In this document: positions 7,890 through 15,046 of the stretch, in pieces
How the letters are laid out: each line of letters starts with the position of its first letter
Numbering within the stretch: the first letter of the stretch is position 1
Assembly (NCBI GenBank): GCA_041557595.1
Contig: JBFFGE010000089.1
Location: 1-17,961 of the forward strand
Source of the DNA: JAOTYV01 sp041557595
GTDB lineage: Bacteria; Pseudomonadota; Alphaproteobacteria; UBA8366
Reading direction: 5' to 3'
DNA length: 17,961 nucleotides
Translations under genes and position numbers: made by a program
Notes under the pieces: generated by a model
What the model saw: the letters and a program-made list of their open reading frames with translations, nothing else
The model's database searches: none
What the model was told of the DNA's origin: nothing

Positions 7890-8960
7890 ATGGGGAGAGC
7901 CGTTCGGATCGTCGCGGCCCTGTTGACGTTGCTGGCGCTCACCGGCTGCCAGGGCCGTTGGTCGCCGGATGACTACAAGACGGCATCGGCAATGCTGTTC
8001 GATGCGCCGCATCGCGCCGCGGAGTCCCTTTGGACCATGCCCGAGGCTGGTGCTGCGGGACCCGCCCTGTCCTCCGCACTCGGTGGGGTGCTGTCGGGCG
8101 ACCTGGCAGGCGCACGCCGGCACGCGGCCCGGGCCGGCTATCGGATCGATAAAAAATCCGACGATGGTCGCGACTACTACATTCTAAGCGAACGCGACGG
8201 TGCCGGCATCGGACCGGTCGTGGCGGTCGCGCGGCAGCCGACACGCGACGCGATAATCGAGGCCCCGCACCCGGTGATCGACCGGGCGACCGACAAGCAA
8301 GCGGTCGTTCTGTTCCAACGCCTCGGTGCGCGCGCCCTGATTCTGTCCGGCGCCAACCGCTGCGCCGCGAAGAACGAGACGCCCTGCAGCGGCAAGACCC
8401 GCGTGTGCGGCGATGGCCGCAGCCCCTATCGCGCATCCGATCCCGCGCATAATTCGGCGACGTTGTTTCACGCGGTGCATCGCTATTTCACGCGGCGCTG
8501 GCCGCGCTCGATCGCCGTCCAGCCGCACGGGTTCAGCAATGGCGACAGCAGCGTCTGGTTCGTGATTTCCGATGGCACCAGCGTGCGGCGCCCCGGCGAT
8601 AGCGGCCTGACCGGGCGGGTACGCGATCGCATCCATGCCTTGCTCGGACAGCGCGAACGCGCGGTGAGCTGTCAGGATCCGGAGGACCGAAAGATTCAGA
8701 CGCGCTGGCTTTGCGCGACGACCACGGTGCAGGGGCGCGACCTCAACGGCAGTCCCGATGCCTGTCGGGTGGCGGCGAAAGACTCGTCGGGGCGATTCCT
8801 CCACATCGAACAGGTTTATGGTCCGGTGCGCCGCGCCTATGCCAAAGATCTCGAAAATCTGGAAGACAACCCCGGCAGCATCGCCATCCTGAAAGCGCTC
8901 AAAGCGGAGCTTCCCTGCATCCGCAGCGATTGCCGGCCCGTCCCGATTGCCGGAAGATGA
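7890..8960 (+). CDS. Cysteine-rich predicted lipoprotein of unknown function, hydrolase-like residue pattern
   Basis: A 356-residue protein starting MGRAVRIVAALLTLLALTGC, a signal peptide with lipobox LTGC (lipidation at Cys20), so probably membrane-anchored in the periplasm. I do not recognise the family. Visible conserved-looking elements are EAPHPVID (124-131), ISGANRCA (151-159, with nearby cysteines at 166 and 173), SDPAHN (183-188), VQPHGFSNGD (210-219) and LHIEQ (304-308). Spaced His/Glu/Asp in Glu-x-Pro-His, Pro-His-Gly and His-x-Glu contexts resembles zinc-dependent amidohydrolases or carboxypeptidase-fold enzymes; this is inference. The ATG at 7890 follows GGGAGAG; an earlier in-frame start at 7818 would bury the signal peptide. 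An M20 peptidase follows after 33 bp on the same strand, suggesting a shared transcript. Confidence 0.8.
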   Translation: MGRAVRIVAALLTLLALTGCQGRWSPDDYKTASAMLFDAPHRAAESLWTMPEAGAAGPALSSALGGVLSGDLAGARRHAARAGYRIDKKSDDGRDYYILSERDGAGIGPVVAVARQPTRDAIIEAPHPVIDRATDKQAVVLFQRLGARALILSGANRCAAKNETPCSGKTRVCGDGRSPYRASDPAHNSATLFHAVHRYFTRRWPRSIAVQPHGFSNGDSSVWFVISDGTSVRRPGDSGLTGRVRDRIHALLGQRERAVSCQDPEDRKIQTRWLCATTTVQGRDLNGSPDACRVAAKDSSGRFLHIEQVYGPVRRAYAKDLENLEDNPGSIAILKALKAELPCIRSDCRPVPIAGR

Positions 8961-8993
8961 TCTTCCGCAAGAACGAGTCAGTGAAGGATTTCC

Positions 8994-10136
8994 ATGTCTG
9001 ATCGTGGCAACGCGCCGCAAGTCGACGGCGAAGAAATTCTCGACGGTATCCGTCGATGGGTCGAAATTGAGACACCAACCTATGAGGGCGATGCGGTCAA
9101 CACGCTGGTCGACGTGGTCGAAGGCGGGATGAAGGCGCTTGGCGCGTCGATCGACCGCATTCCGGGCCGCGACGGTTTCGGCGACATCCTGATGACGCGG
9201 ACGCCCTGGGGCGGCGGCGGGCCGGGTATCCTCGTGCTCAGCCATCTCGACACGGTGCACCCTATCGGCAGCATCGAGGGATATAACCCTTGGCGGCGCG
9301 AAGGCGATTCGGTCTACGGCCCCGGTATCTACGACATGAAGGCGGGCGCGTATCTCGCCTATTACGCCTATCAGCATCTGGTGCGCATGGGCCGGCAAAC
9401 GCCGCTGCCGGTGACCTTCCTCTACATCCCGGAAGAGGAGATCGGCAGCCCGACCTCGCGCGGCATCATCGAGGCGGAGGCGCTGAAGAACAAATACGTG
9501 CTGGTCACGGAACCGGCCCGCGAAGGCGGCAAGATCGTTACCGGTCGAAAGGGCGTCGGCCGGTTCGACGCGGTGACCCGGGGGATTGCGGCGCATTCCG
9601 GATCGCGGCCCGAGGACGGCCGCAGCGCGATCGAGGAAATGGCGCGGGTCATCCTGGAAATCGAGGCAATGACCGATTTCGACCGCGGCGTCACCACCAA
9701 TGTGGGCATGATCCAGGGCGGCACGGGCGTCAACGTGGTGCCGGCGGAGTGCCGCATCGAGATCGACCTCCGGGTTCCGACCCAGGATCTGGCGGACGAG
9801 TATTGTGCGCGGATTCTTGGGGTCACGGCGACCAGCCCGGATGTGGAGCTGGAAATTACCGGCGGCATCAACCGGCCGCCCTATCAGAAGGACGCCGGCA
9901 TCCAGAGCCTGTTCGAGCACGCCCGGGGCATCTGCGCGGAAATCGGCTTCGAGTTGCAGGATATGCACACCGGCGGCGGCAGCGACGGCTGTTTCACCGC
10001 GGCGCTCGGCATTCCGACGCTCGACGGGCTCGGCGCGGACGGCGTCGGCGCGCACGCCAAGAACGAGCAGATATATTTCTCGTCGCTGGAACCGCGCGCC
10101 AAGATGTGGATCCGCCTGCTGGAGACGCTGGCGTAG
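8994..10136 (+). CDS. M20-family metallopeptidase, glutamate carboxypeptidase (CPG2)-like
   Basis: A 380-residue two-zinc hydrolase of the M20 family. Expected zinc ligands and catalytic residues are all present: His84 and Asp86 in SHLDTVHP, Asp114 in YGPGIYDMKAG, the general base Glu148 and ligand Glu149 in PEEEIGS, Glu173 in VTEPA, and His354 in GAHAKNE. His201 in AAHSGSRPEDGRSA belongs to the dimerisation/lid domain. No signal peptide is seen, so it is probably cytoplasmic. The ATG at 8994 has an AAGGA ribosome site, 33 bp after the lipoprotein stop. The substrate is likely an N-acyl or peptide-linked amino acid. Carboxypeptidase G2-like enzymes cleave terminal glutamate, but specificity cannot be read from the motifs. 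The gene ends opposite a converging operon, with a palindromic repeat between. Confidence 0.93.
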   Translation: MSDRGNAPQVDGEEILDGIRRWVEIETPTYEGDAVNTLVDVVEGGMKALGASIDRIPGRDGFGDILMTRTPWGGGGPGILVLSHLDTVHPIGSIEGYNPWRREGDSVYGPGIYDMKAGAYLAYYAYQHLVRMGRQTPLPVTFLYIPEEEIGSPTSRGIIEAEALKNKYVLVTEPAREGGKIVTGRKGVGRFDAVTRGIAAHSGSRPEDGRSAIEEMARVILEIEAMTDFDRGVTTNVGMIQGGTGVNVVPAECRIEIDLRVPTQDLADEYCARILGVTATSPDVELEITGGINRPPYQKDAGIQSLFEHARGICAEIGFELQDMHTGGGSDGCFTAALGIPTLDGLGADGVGAHAKNEQIYFSSLEPRAKMWIRLLETLA

Positions 10137-10184
10137 CGCCTGCGCGTCATTCGGCTGTCCGACGAGCAGCCGGTTTGGCCGCAT

Positions 10185-10253
10185 CCTTCGGCAAGTTCAG
10201 GATGAGGCCAAACACAATCGACCCATTCAGCCTCATCCTGAGCTTGTCGAAGG
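10185..10253. repeat. Dispersed palindromic intergenic repeat, copy 2
   Basis: Arms at 10185-10208 and 10230-10253 (24 bases each) are reverse complements except at two positions, with a 21-base loop. The right arm contains CATCCTGAGCTTGTCGAA, which matches the repeat at 189-206. It lies between the converging M20 peptidase and dehalogenase-like genes, so in RNA from either strand it would form a stable hairpin near the 3' end of the message. No T-run follows either arm, so it is not a standard intrinsic terminator. Confidence 0.8.
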
Positions 10254-10288
10254 GCGAGGCTGTGTCGTGAACCCTATCGTTGGAGTGA

Positions 10289-11008
10289 TCAGGCGCACCC
10301 GAGCTGGTCGGCGAGCTCGATGAAACTGTCGGCGACGTAATCGAAATCGTGCTCGGCCTTCAGGTTCTTGTCCTGGCCCGGTCCGTATTCGGTCGGCCGG
10401 GCGACGAAGGCAGTGCGAAATCCCTGCCGGCTGGCGGCGACGAGGTCGTCATTGTGGGCCGCCGTCATCATGCAGGACTCCGGCGGCAGGCCGAGCGCAT
10501 CGGCGCAGTTGATATAGGCGTCGGGGCAGGGCTTGTAGTGGCCGACGACTTCCGCGCCCAGGATCACGTCCCAGGGCAGACCGGCGTGTTTCGCCATGTT
10601 GACCATCAAGGCGATATTGCCGTTCGACTGGGTAGCGAGGATGAATTTCGATTTCAGCCGGGTCAGGCCCTCTACCGCATCGGGCCAGGGGGGCAGCCGG
10701 TGCCAGGCGCGGTTCAGGTGATCCGCCTCGGCCTCGGTGACGCCGGTAATGCGATGGCGTTCCAGCAGGCTGTCCAAATTCATCCGGTGCAGGACATCCA
10801 GCTTGGTGAACGGAATCTTGCCGCTGCGCACCTGCTGCATCGCGGGTTGGTAGAGCGCGCGCCATTGCATGGCGAAGTCGATCGGGTCGATGCCGTCGAC
10901 GCCGCGCGCGGCAAAAAACGTCTCGGCCTCGCGGGCGATGCTGTTGCGCCAATCGACCACCGTGCCGAACACGTCGAAGGTCAGCGCCTTGATTTCCGGG
11001 GATCCCAT
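10289..11008 (-). CDS. HAD-superfamily hydrolase, type II haloacid dehalogenase-like
   Basis: A 239-residue HAD hydrolase. Motif I is FDVFGTVVDW with nucleophile Asp12 and Thr16. WRALY provides an arginine (Arg50) where type II dehalogenases bind substrate carboxylate. Motif II is TQSNGN (126-131), motif III Lys159 in HYKPCPDAY, and motif IV AAHNDDLVAA (183-192). The scaffold is that of (S)-2-haloacid dehalogenases, but the Ser and Asn that precede the motif IV Asp in characterised enzymes appear as Ala183 and His185. True dehalogenase activity is therefore uncertain, and phosphatase or another hydrolase activity is possible. The ATG at 11008 has a GAGGGG ribosome site and lies 10 bp after the DUF4387 stop. 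It is the last gene of the atuA-like operon. Confidence 0.85.
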   Translation of the reverse strand: MGSPEIKALTFDVFGTVVDWRNSIAREAETFFAARGVDGIDPIDFAMQWRALYQPAMQQVRSGKIPFTKLDVLHRMNLDSLLERHRITGVTEAEADHLNRAWHRLPPWPDAVEGLTRLKSKFILATQSNGNIALMVNMAKHAGLPWDVILGAEVVGHYKPCPDAYINCADALGLPPESCMMTAAHNDDLVAASRQGFRTAFVARPTEYGPGQDKNLKAEHDFDYVADSFIELADQLGCA

Positions 11009-11018
11009 TGTCGGCCCC

Positions 11019-11330
11019 TCAGTCCGGAATCTCGATGCCGAGCAGCGGGGCGTGCTGCTGCGCGCCGTAAATATCGCTGTCGGCGGGATCGCCGGACGGG
11101 TGAAGCCGCGGGATCGTGATCTTGATGGCGTAGGCGACGTCGTAGGGGATCACCGAGACTTCGTTGTCCGACAATCCATAGAGCGCGGCGATCGATTGCG
11201 GGGTGATGGTCTTGCTGTCGAGCACGCGGCGGTAGGTGGCGTCGTCTTCGAACATCATGTCGAGCGTGCACAACAGCGCACCCGCATTCTTCGAGCGCAA
11301 GACCTGGGCGAGGTCGGCTAATCGGGCCAT
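11019..11330 (-). CDS. DUF4387 family protein
   Basis: A 103-residue protein beginning MARLADLAQVLRSKNAGALL, with the conserved-looking segments TLDMMFEDDATYRRV, YGLSDNEVSVIPYD and IKITIPR. Its size, sequence style and position directly after an AtuA/DUF1446 gene fit the DUF4387 family, which is typically found beside or fused to AtuA-like proteins. No catalytic motif, signal peptide or membrane segment is visible; a small subunit or partner of the AtuA-like protein is a reasonable inference. The ATG at 11330 has an AAGGAA ribosome site and starts 11 bp after the upstream stop; the next gene begins 10 bp after its stop. Confidence 0.82.
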   Translation of the reverse strand: MARLADLAQVLRSKNAGALLCTLDMMFEDDATYRRVLDSKTITPQSIAALYGLSDNEVSVIPYDVAYAIKITIPRLHPSGDPADSDIYGAQQHAPLLGIEIPD

Positions 11331-11341
11331 GGCGGCGTTCC

Positions 11342-12706
11342 TTACAGGTCGACCATCTCGATGGAGAAGGGCTCCATCGGGTCATCGAGGTCCATCGTAT
11401 GCCAAACGTTGAAGGCATAGGTCATGCCGACCGGCATGTCCGAGGGCGAAAAGGGAATGGCGAGGTTGCCGGATATGCATTTCCGTCCGGGGAAATCCGT
11501 GTGCAGCAGCGCGTAGCGCGCCTTCGCCATGATTGCCTTGCTGGTGTCTTCGTCGTCGGCCAGCACGTCGACCAGCACGCCGATTTCATGCGCCGCGGTC
11601 TCGGTAACCGGCTCGCGCGGCCCCATCGTCGCATTCTTGCCGTAGACCCGGATGTTCAGGCTATAGGCGTCGGCCGCGATGCCGAGCGTTTCCGCCTCGC
11701 CGGCAACCCGCTGGTGGCACGACGCGATGAAGTCGTCGATCACCGATATCAGGATCGGGTCGCGAACGCCGGCGATGAAGACGGTGCGGAAACCGGTCCG
11801 TTTTACGCCTTCCAGCTTGATCGAGTACTGGTTCGTCGGCTCGAACCGGCTACCGGAGACGCGGACCACCCGGGGATCGACTTGTTCGTATTCGGCGTGC
11901 GTCGTCACCAGCGTGCCGTCGGGTTCGACCAGATGATAGGGGCTGGGATTCTCGTACAAGGTGTGCGCCGCGATGCGCATGCGGGTGCAGCGTTTGTCCG
12001 GATGGCCCGGCTCGACCAGGAAGTGATCGTCGCGTAGCGTGCCGAGCACGCAGTCCTGGCCGGTCCGCGGCGTCGTTACCTGCCCCGCGCATTCGATGAT
12101 TTTCGCGAGATGCCAGGTCAGCCCCGGGTCGCAGCCGCGCATCAGGGGAATGGCGGAGTATATCGATGCGTCCGTGGCGCGGCCCGCCAGCACGACCTGC
12201 GCGCCGTCTTCGAGGGCCTGCTGAAACGGTTCCACGCCCATCATGCCGACCACGCGATGGCTTTCGTCGATGTCCTCGTCGGAGAGGTCGTTGATCGGAC
12301 CGAGCGGATGAATTTTGCCGGCGCCGCGTTTTTTCTTGAGGTAGGATTTCTCCAGCTCGCTGTGGATCACCGCGAGTTTGAACGACAGTTTTTTCTCGGC
12401 GGCGATTTCACCGACGATCTCGCGCACGAGGCCGAGCTGCGGGTCGCTGCCGCCGCCGCCGGCGGAGCCGACCAGGACGGGAATGTTTCGCTCGATCCCC
12501 GCCTCGATCATCAGGCTGAGATCGCGTTTCAGCGCCTGGCGCGAGACGAACGGGATGCCTTCGCCCAGATAATGCGGGCCGGGATCCATCGAGCCGCCAT
12601 CCGCCGCGATGAAATCCAGATCTTGCTCCAAACCACGGCGGAACGCCTGCTCGGTATAGCCGTAGCCGAGCATTCCCGTTGTCGCCATCATCCGCACTTC
12701 CGGCAT
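11342..12706 (-). CDS. AtuA / DUF1446 family protein (acyclic terpene utilisation-like)
   Basis: A 454-residue protein of the family named for AtuA, needed in pseudomonads for acyclic terpene use, whose biochemical role is not settled. Visible blocks are FIAADGGSMDPGPHYLGEG (32-50), VLVGSAGGGGSD (77-88) and GRATDASIYSAIPL further on. The start is the ATG at 12706 (MPEVRMMATTGMLGYGYTEQ), preceded by a near-perfect AAGGAGGAT site. The frame runs 49 codons further upstream, but that part is arginine/proline-rich and unlike the family. It heads an operon with DUF4387 and a HAD hydrolase, and an MmgE/PrpD gene lies divergently 0.7 kb away. That company is common around organic-acid catabolism genes in Proteobacteria. 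The terpene role should not be assumed. Confidence 0.88.
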   Translation of the reverse strand: MPEVRMMATTGMLGYGYTEQAFRRGLEQDLDFIAADGGSMDPGPHYLGEGIPFVSRQALKRDLSLMIEAGIERNIPVLVGSAGGGGSDPQLGLVREIVGEIAAEKKLSFKLAVIHSELEKSYLKKKRGAGKIHPLGPINDLSDEDIDESHRVVGMMGVEPFQQALEDGAQVVLAGRATDASIYSAIPLMRGCDPGLTWHLAKIIECAGQVTTPRTGQDCVLGTLRDDHFLVEPGHPDKRCTRMRIAAHTLYENPSPYHLVEPDGTLVTTHAEYEQVDPRVVRVSGSRFEPTNQYSIKLEGVKRTGFRTVFIAGVRDPILISVIDDFIASCHQRVAGEAETLGIAADAYSLNIRVYGKNATMGPREPVTETAAHEIGVLVDVLADDEDTSKAIMAKARYALLHTDFPGRKCISGNLAIPFSPSDMPVGMTYAFNVWHTMDLDDPMEPFSIEMVDL

Positions 12707-12855
12707 GGATCCTCCTTCGCGGTGCTTGGCACCTGGTCGCGTTGAAACATTCGCCTGGGTCGGCGACAGCGTAAAACACGGGCGCGGTGCGCGCCAGCCC
12801 GGGCAGGGACGCGGCGGCGCGGCGGCGTTAACGAGTTGCCTTAGTCTCGCCACGA

Positions 12856-12901
12856 TTTTTCCCTAGAATCGCCCTGGTTTTTCCCTGTTAAGGGCTTGGG
12901 A
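12856..12901. repeat. Twin TTTTTCCCT motifs with overlapping inverted repeats
   Basis: TTTTTCCCT occurs at 12856-12864 and again at 12878-12886, a 22-base period (about two helical turns). The second copy continues into CCCTGTTAAGGG (12883-12894), itself an inverted repeat, and TTTCCC pairs with GGGAAA after a 12-base gap. It lies upstream of the AtuA operon and of the small ORF at 12951. It could be a protein-binding site or a remnant of a dispersed element. No function can be assigned. Confidence 0.5.
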
Positions 12902-12922
12902 AACGGCGATTATTGCATCAAT

Positions 12923-12935
12923 TCACAGTGTGTGA
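12923..12935. promoter_or_regulatory. Short inverted repeat TCACA-N3-TGTGA, possible operator
   Basis: A perfect 5+5 base inverted repeat around GTG, in the gene-poor space between the AtuA-like operon (starting at 12706, leftward) and the small ORF at 12951. It resembles a compact regulator site, but such short palindromes also arise by chance. Confidence 0.3.
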
Positions 12936-12950
12936 CGCGGGGGCGGGCAT

Positions 12951-13208
12951 ATGAAGCAATTAAGCATGGCGGCAACGGTCGCCATGATGGCGGTCCTGAT
13001 GTTATTCGCCGGGACCTGCTGGGTTTCGGGAGGAAGTCCTTTCGAATCGCCGGCGAAGTCGATCGAAGCCGCGGCGATGGCGCGTCAGGCCGATGCCTTC
13101 GGCGGCATGTTCAGCGTGCGTGGCCCATTGCCGGCGGATCGCGCTGCCCTGCATGCGTCGAAGCGGGTCGTCCTCGAATTGACACCGCACCGGGCGTCCT
13201 GGCCTTAA
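12951..13208 (+). CDS. Possible small exported protein, unrecognised
   Basis: An 85-codon frame encoding MKQLSMAATVAMMAVLMLFA, a positively charged start and hydrophobic stretch typical of a signal peptide or single membrane anchor, then a polar tail without recognisable domain. A cysteine follows at position 23, but the preceding residues (AGT) do not make a standard lipobox. The ribosome site is poor (only a G-rich run before the ATG). A start at Met6 is equally possible. It stands alone between the AtuA operon and the MmgE/PrpD gene. If it is not real, the interval 12707-13408 (702 bp) holds no gene. Confidence 0.38.
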   Translation: MKQLSMAATVAMMAVLMLFAGTCWVSGGSPFESPAKSIEAAAMARQADAFGGMFSVRGPLPADRAALHASKRVVLELTPHRASWP

Positions 13209-13302
13209 GCGCGGCCGCATCGAAACCTTTTCGCGCCGCGCTCTGCCCGGCCGGCGTGAGACTCCCGCCGATTTCATGGTAGCATAAACGGTCGATACGG
13301 TC

Positions 13303-13333
13303 GGGACATCCGCTCCAACGGAGTGGATGTCCC
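13303..13333. promoter_or_regulatory. Long near-perfect hairpin upstream of the MmgE/PrpD gene
   Basis: GGGACATCCGCTCC (13303-13316) and GGAGTGGATGTCCC (13320-13333) pair over 14 bases with a single G-T wobble and a three-base AAC loop. It lies 75 bp before the MmgE/PrpD start. No T-run follows, so it is a poor intrinsic terminator. It could be an operator, a leader structure, or part of a repeat family. Confidence 0.55.
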
Positions 13334-13408
13334 TTGCCGTGCCGCTGCGGCCATTCGGTCGCGCGACCCGATTGACTGCGCCGCAAATCGAGCCCGGGAG
13401 GATCCGCC

Positions 13409-14830
13409 ATGTCGTCCAGCGAAGCCATCGCACCCCAAGTTTCTACGGCGGGGGACGCGACCATTTCCCGACAACTCGCCGCGTTCGCGCATGCGCTGCG
13501 CTACGAAGATATTCCCGAGGCGGTTCGCGAACGGGCGAAATACCTGATCCTCGACGGCGTCGGCATCGCATTTGCGTCGACCCATTACGATTTCTCGAAA
13601 CGGATCCTGGCCGGCATTCGCGATCTGTCGGGCGCCGGCGAGTGCAGTGTGATCGGCCTTGCCGACCGGCTGCCGCTGCGCGATGCGGTCCTGATGAACG
13701 GCGCCCTGGTGCATGGCCTCGACTACGACGACACCCATATGGCGGCGATCGTCCATGCGACGTCGAGCTGTTTTCCCTGCGCGCTGGGTGTCGCCGAGCA
13801 GTTGGAGCTGCATGGACGGGATCTGTTGGCCGCCTATGTCGTCGGCATGGAGGCGGCGATTCGGATCGGCGCGGCGGCCAAGGGCGGCTTTCACGATGTG
13901 GGGTTCCATCCGACGGGCGTGATCGGTCACTTCGCCACCGCGATGATTGCAGGCCGCCTGCTCGGCCTCGATCCGGCGGGGATTGCCGCGGCGCAAGGAA
14001 TCGCCGGCAGTACCGCGGCGGGAAGCCAGGAATTCCTGTCCGAGGGCGCGTGGAACAAGCGGATACATCCGGGATGGGCCGGCGGCGCGGGCATCACCGC
14101 GGCCAGTCTCGCGAAGAACGGTTTCATTGCGCCGAGCCAGCCCTATGAAGGCCGGTTTGGCCTGTTCAAGGCCTATCTCGGCGACCGAGAGCGCAAGGTG
14201 GATTATGCGGCGATCACCGATGGGCTGGGGGTTCGCTGGGAAACGCCGGAAATGGCTATCAAGCCGTATCCGACCTGCCATTTTACCCACAGCATCGCCG
14301 ATTCCGCCCTGGCGTTGCGGCGTGAGCACGGACTGGCGGCCGACGACATCGCGCGCGTCCGAGCGTTGATTCCGCGCGAAACCGTCGAGCTGATTTCCGA
14401 GCCAATCGCCAACAAGAAGCGGCCATCGAGCGACTATGACGCCAAGTTCAGCACCCAATACATCACGGCCTGCTGTTTCGTGCGCGGACGGCTCGGCCTC
14501 GCCGAGCTGGAACCGTCGGCGCTGAACGATCCGGAAATACTCGCGGTCGCCGACAAGGTCGATTGCGAATCGGACACGAATTCCGCGTTTCCGACGTTTT
14601 TCTCCGGCGGTGTCGTCGTCACGACCAAGGATGGCCGGGATCTGGTTCATCATGAACGGGTCAACCGGGGCGCCGGCGACCGGGCGCTCACGGGCGCGGA
14701 GATCGTCGAGAAATTCATGGAGAACATGGTGCTGGTGACAAGCGAGGAACGGGCGCATGCGGTGCGCGATCTGGTGCTGGGATTGGATACGGTGGCGGCG
14801 CCCGCTCTGGCGCGTGGCCTGGCGAAATAG
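13409..14830 (+). CDS. MmgE/PrpD family protein
   Basis: A 473-residue member of the family that includes 2-methylcitrate dehydratase (PrpD), immune-responsive cis-aconitate decarboxylase and iminodisuccinate epimerase. The signature HGLDYDDTH (102-110) and the following helix ATSSCFPCALGVAEQL are typical, as are FHPTGVIGHFA and the C-terminal small-domain block KPYPTCHFTHS. Length is normal. The ATG at 13409 has a GGGAGGAT ribosome site. It is not flanked by other propionate genes, so methylcitrate dehydration is unlikely to be its specific role; dehydration, decarboxylation or isomerisation of another organic acid is possible. A short truncated frame with its own ribosome site follows 27 bp after the stop, suggesting that the operon once continued. 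Confidence 0.92.
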   Translation: MSSSEAIAPQVSTAGDATISRQLAAFAHALRYEDIPEAVRERAKYLILDGVGIAFASTHYDFSKRILAGIRDLSGAGECSVIGLADRLPLRDAVLMNGALVHGLDYDDTHMAAIVHATSSCFPCALGVAEQLELHGRDLLAAYVVGMEAAIRIGAAAKGGFHDVGFHPTGVIGHFATAMIAGRLLGLDPAGIAAAQGIAGSTAAGSQEFLSEGAWNKRIHPGWAGGAGITAASLAKNGFIAPSQPYEGRFGLFKAYLGDRERKVDYAAITDGLGVRWETPEMAIKPYPTCHFTHSIADSALALRREHGLAADDIARVRALIPRETVELISEPIANKKRPSSDYDAKFSTQYITACCFVRGRLGLAELEPSALNDPEILAVADKVDCESDTNSAFPTFFSGGVVVTTKDGRDLVHHERVNRGAGDRALTGAEIVEKFMENMVLVTSEERAHAVRDLVLGLDTVAAPALARGLAK

Positions 14831-14857
14831 GCGACGGATAGCAAAGGAAGCAGGATA

Positions 14858-14962
14858 ATGAGCGACCCGATGAAAGTTCCCGAATCGGCGGAAGCGCGTG
14901 CCGCCGTCGCCGAGGGCACGCCGTTCTATCATTGTAGAATCGATCAAATTTTCTGCCTTTAA
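14858..14962 (+). pseudogene. Truncated 5' remnant of a gene downstream of MmgE/PrpD
   Basis: A 34-codon frame, MSDPMKVPESAEARAAVAEG... ending IFCL then TAA. It has an ATG and a good AAGGAAG ribosome site 27 bp after the MmgE/PrpD stop. The first 25 or so codons have the GC-rich codon use of a normal gene here. From about 14930 the sequence becomes AT-rich and the frame closes. The simplest reading is that a second operon gene lost everything after its first codons by deletion or recombination. A genuine 34-residue peptide is possible but less likely. The family of the lost gene is not recognisable. Confidence 0.5.
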
Positions 14963-15013
14963 GTGAAGCCAATCTAAAGCAGGTTGAACTAGCCACCTTC
15001 AGATGGCGCAGCG

Positions 15014-15040
15014 TTGAAACACGCGCAATAATCCCTATAT
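15014..15040 (+). promoter_or_regulatory. Sigma32 (RpoH)-type heat-shock promoter of hsp20
   Basis: A -35 element TTGAAA at 15014-15019 and a -10 element CCCTATAT at 15033-15040 are separated by 14 bases counted from TTGAA to CCC. This fits the heat-shock pattern CTTGAA-N13-17-CCCCAT-T; only the leading C of the -35 is a G. The first gene downstream is a small heat-shock protein, which independently supports the call. Transcription should start near 15047. Confidence 0.7.
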
Positions 15041-15046
15041 CTGCCC

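Noticed and set aside
8184..10184. A 666-codon open frame on the minus strand
   Set aside because: It is antisense to the lipoprotein and the M20 peptidase, both of which have clear motifs. Its translation is Arg/Ala/Asp-rich with no domain, as expected in high-GC DNA.
10185..10253. Palindromic repeat as a bidirectional intrinsic terminator
   Set aside because: The hairpin is strong, but no T-run follows on either strand, and the same core occurs at 113-211 in a different context.
12856..12886. Twin TTTTTCCCT motifs as a CRISPR or phage attachment site
   Set aside because: Only two short copies with a 13-base gap, no cas genes, integrase or tRNA nearby.
12896..13282. A 128-codon plus-strand frame beginning at 12896
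   Set aside because: It needs a TTG start without a ribosome site and has no signal peptide or domain. The ATG frame at 12951 is the better, though still weak, candidate.
13274..14947. A 557-codon open frame on the minus strand
   Set aside because: Antisense shadow of the MmgE/PrpD gene; no family resemblance and no ribosome site worth noting.
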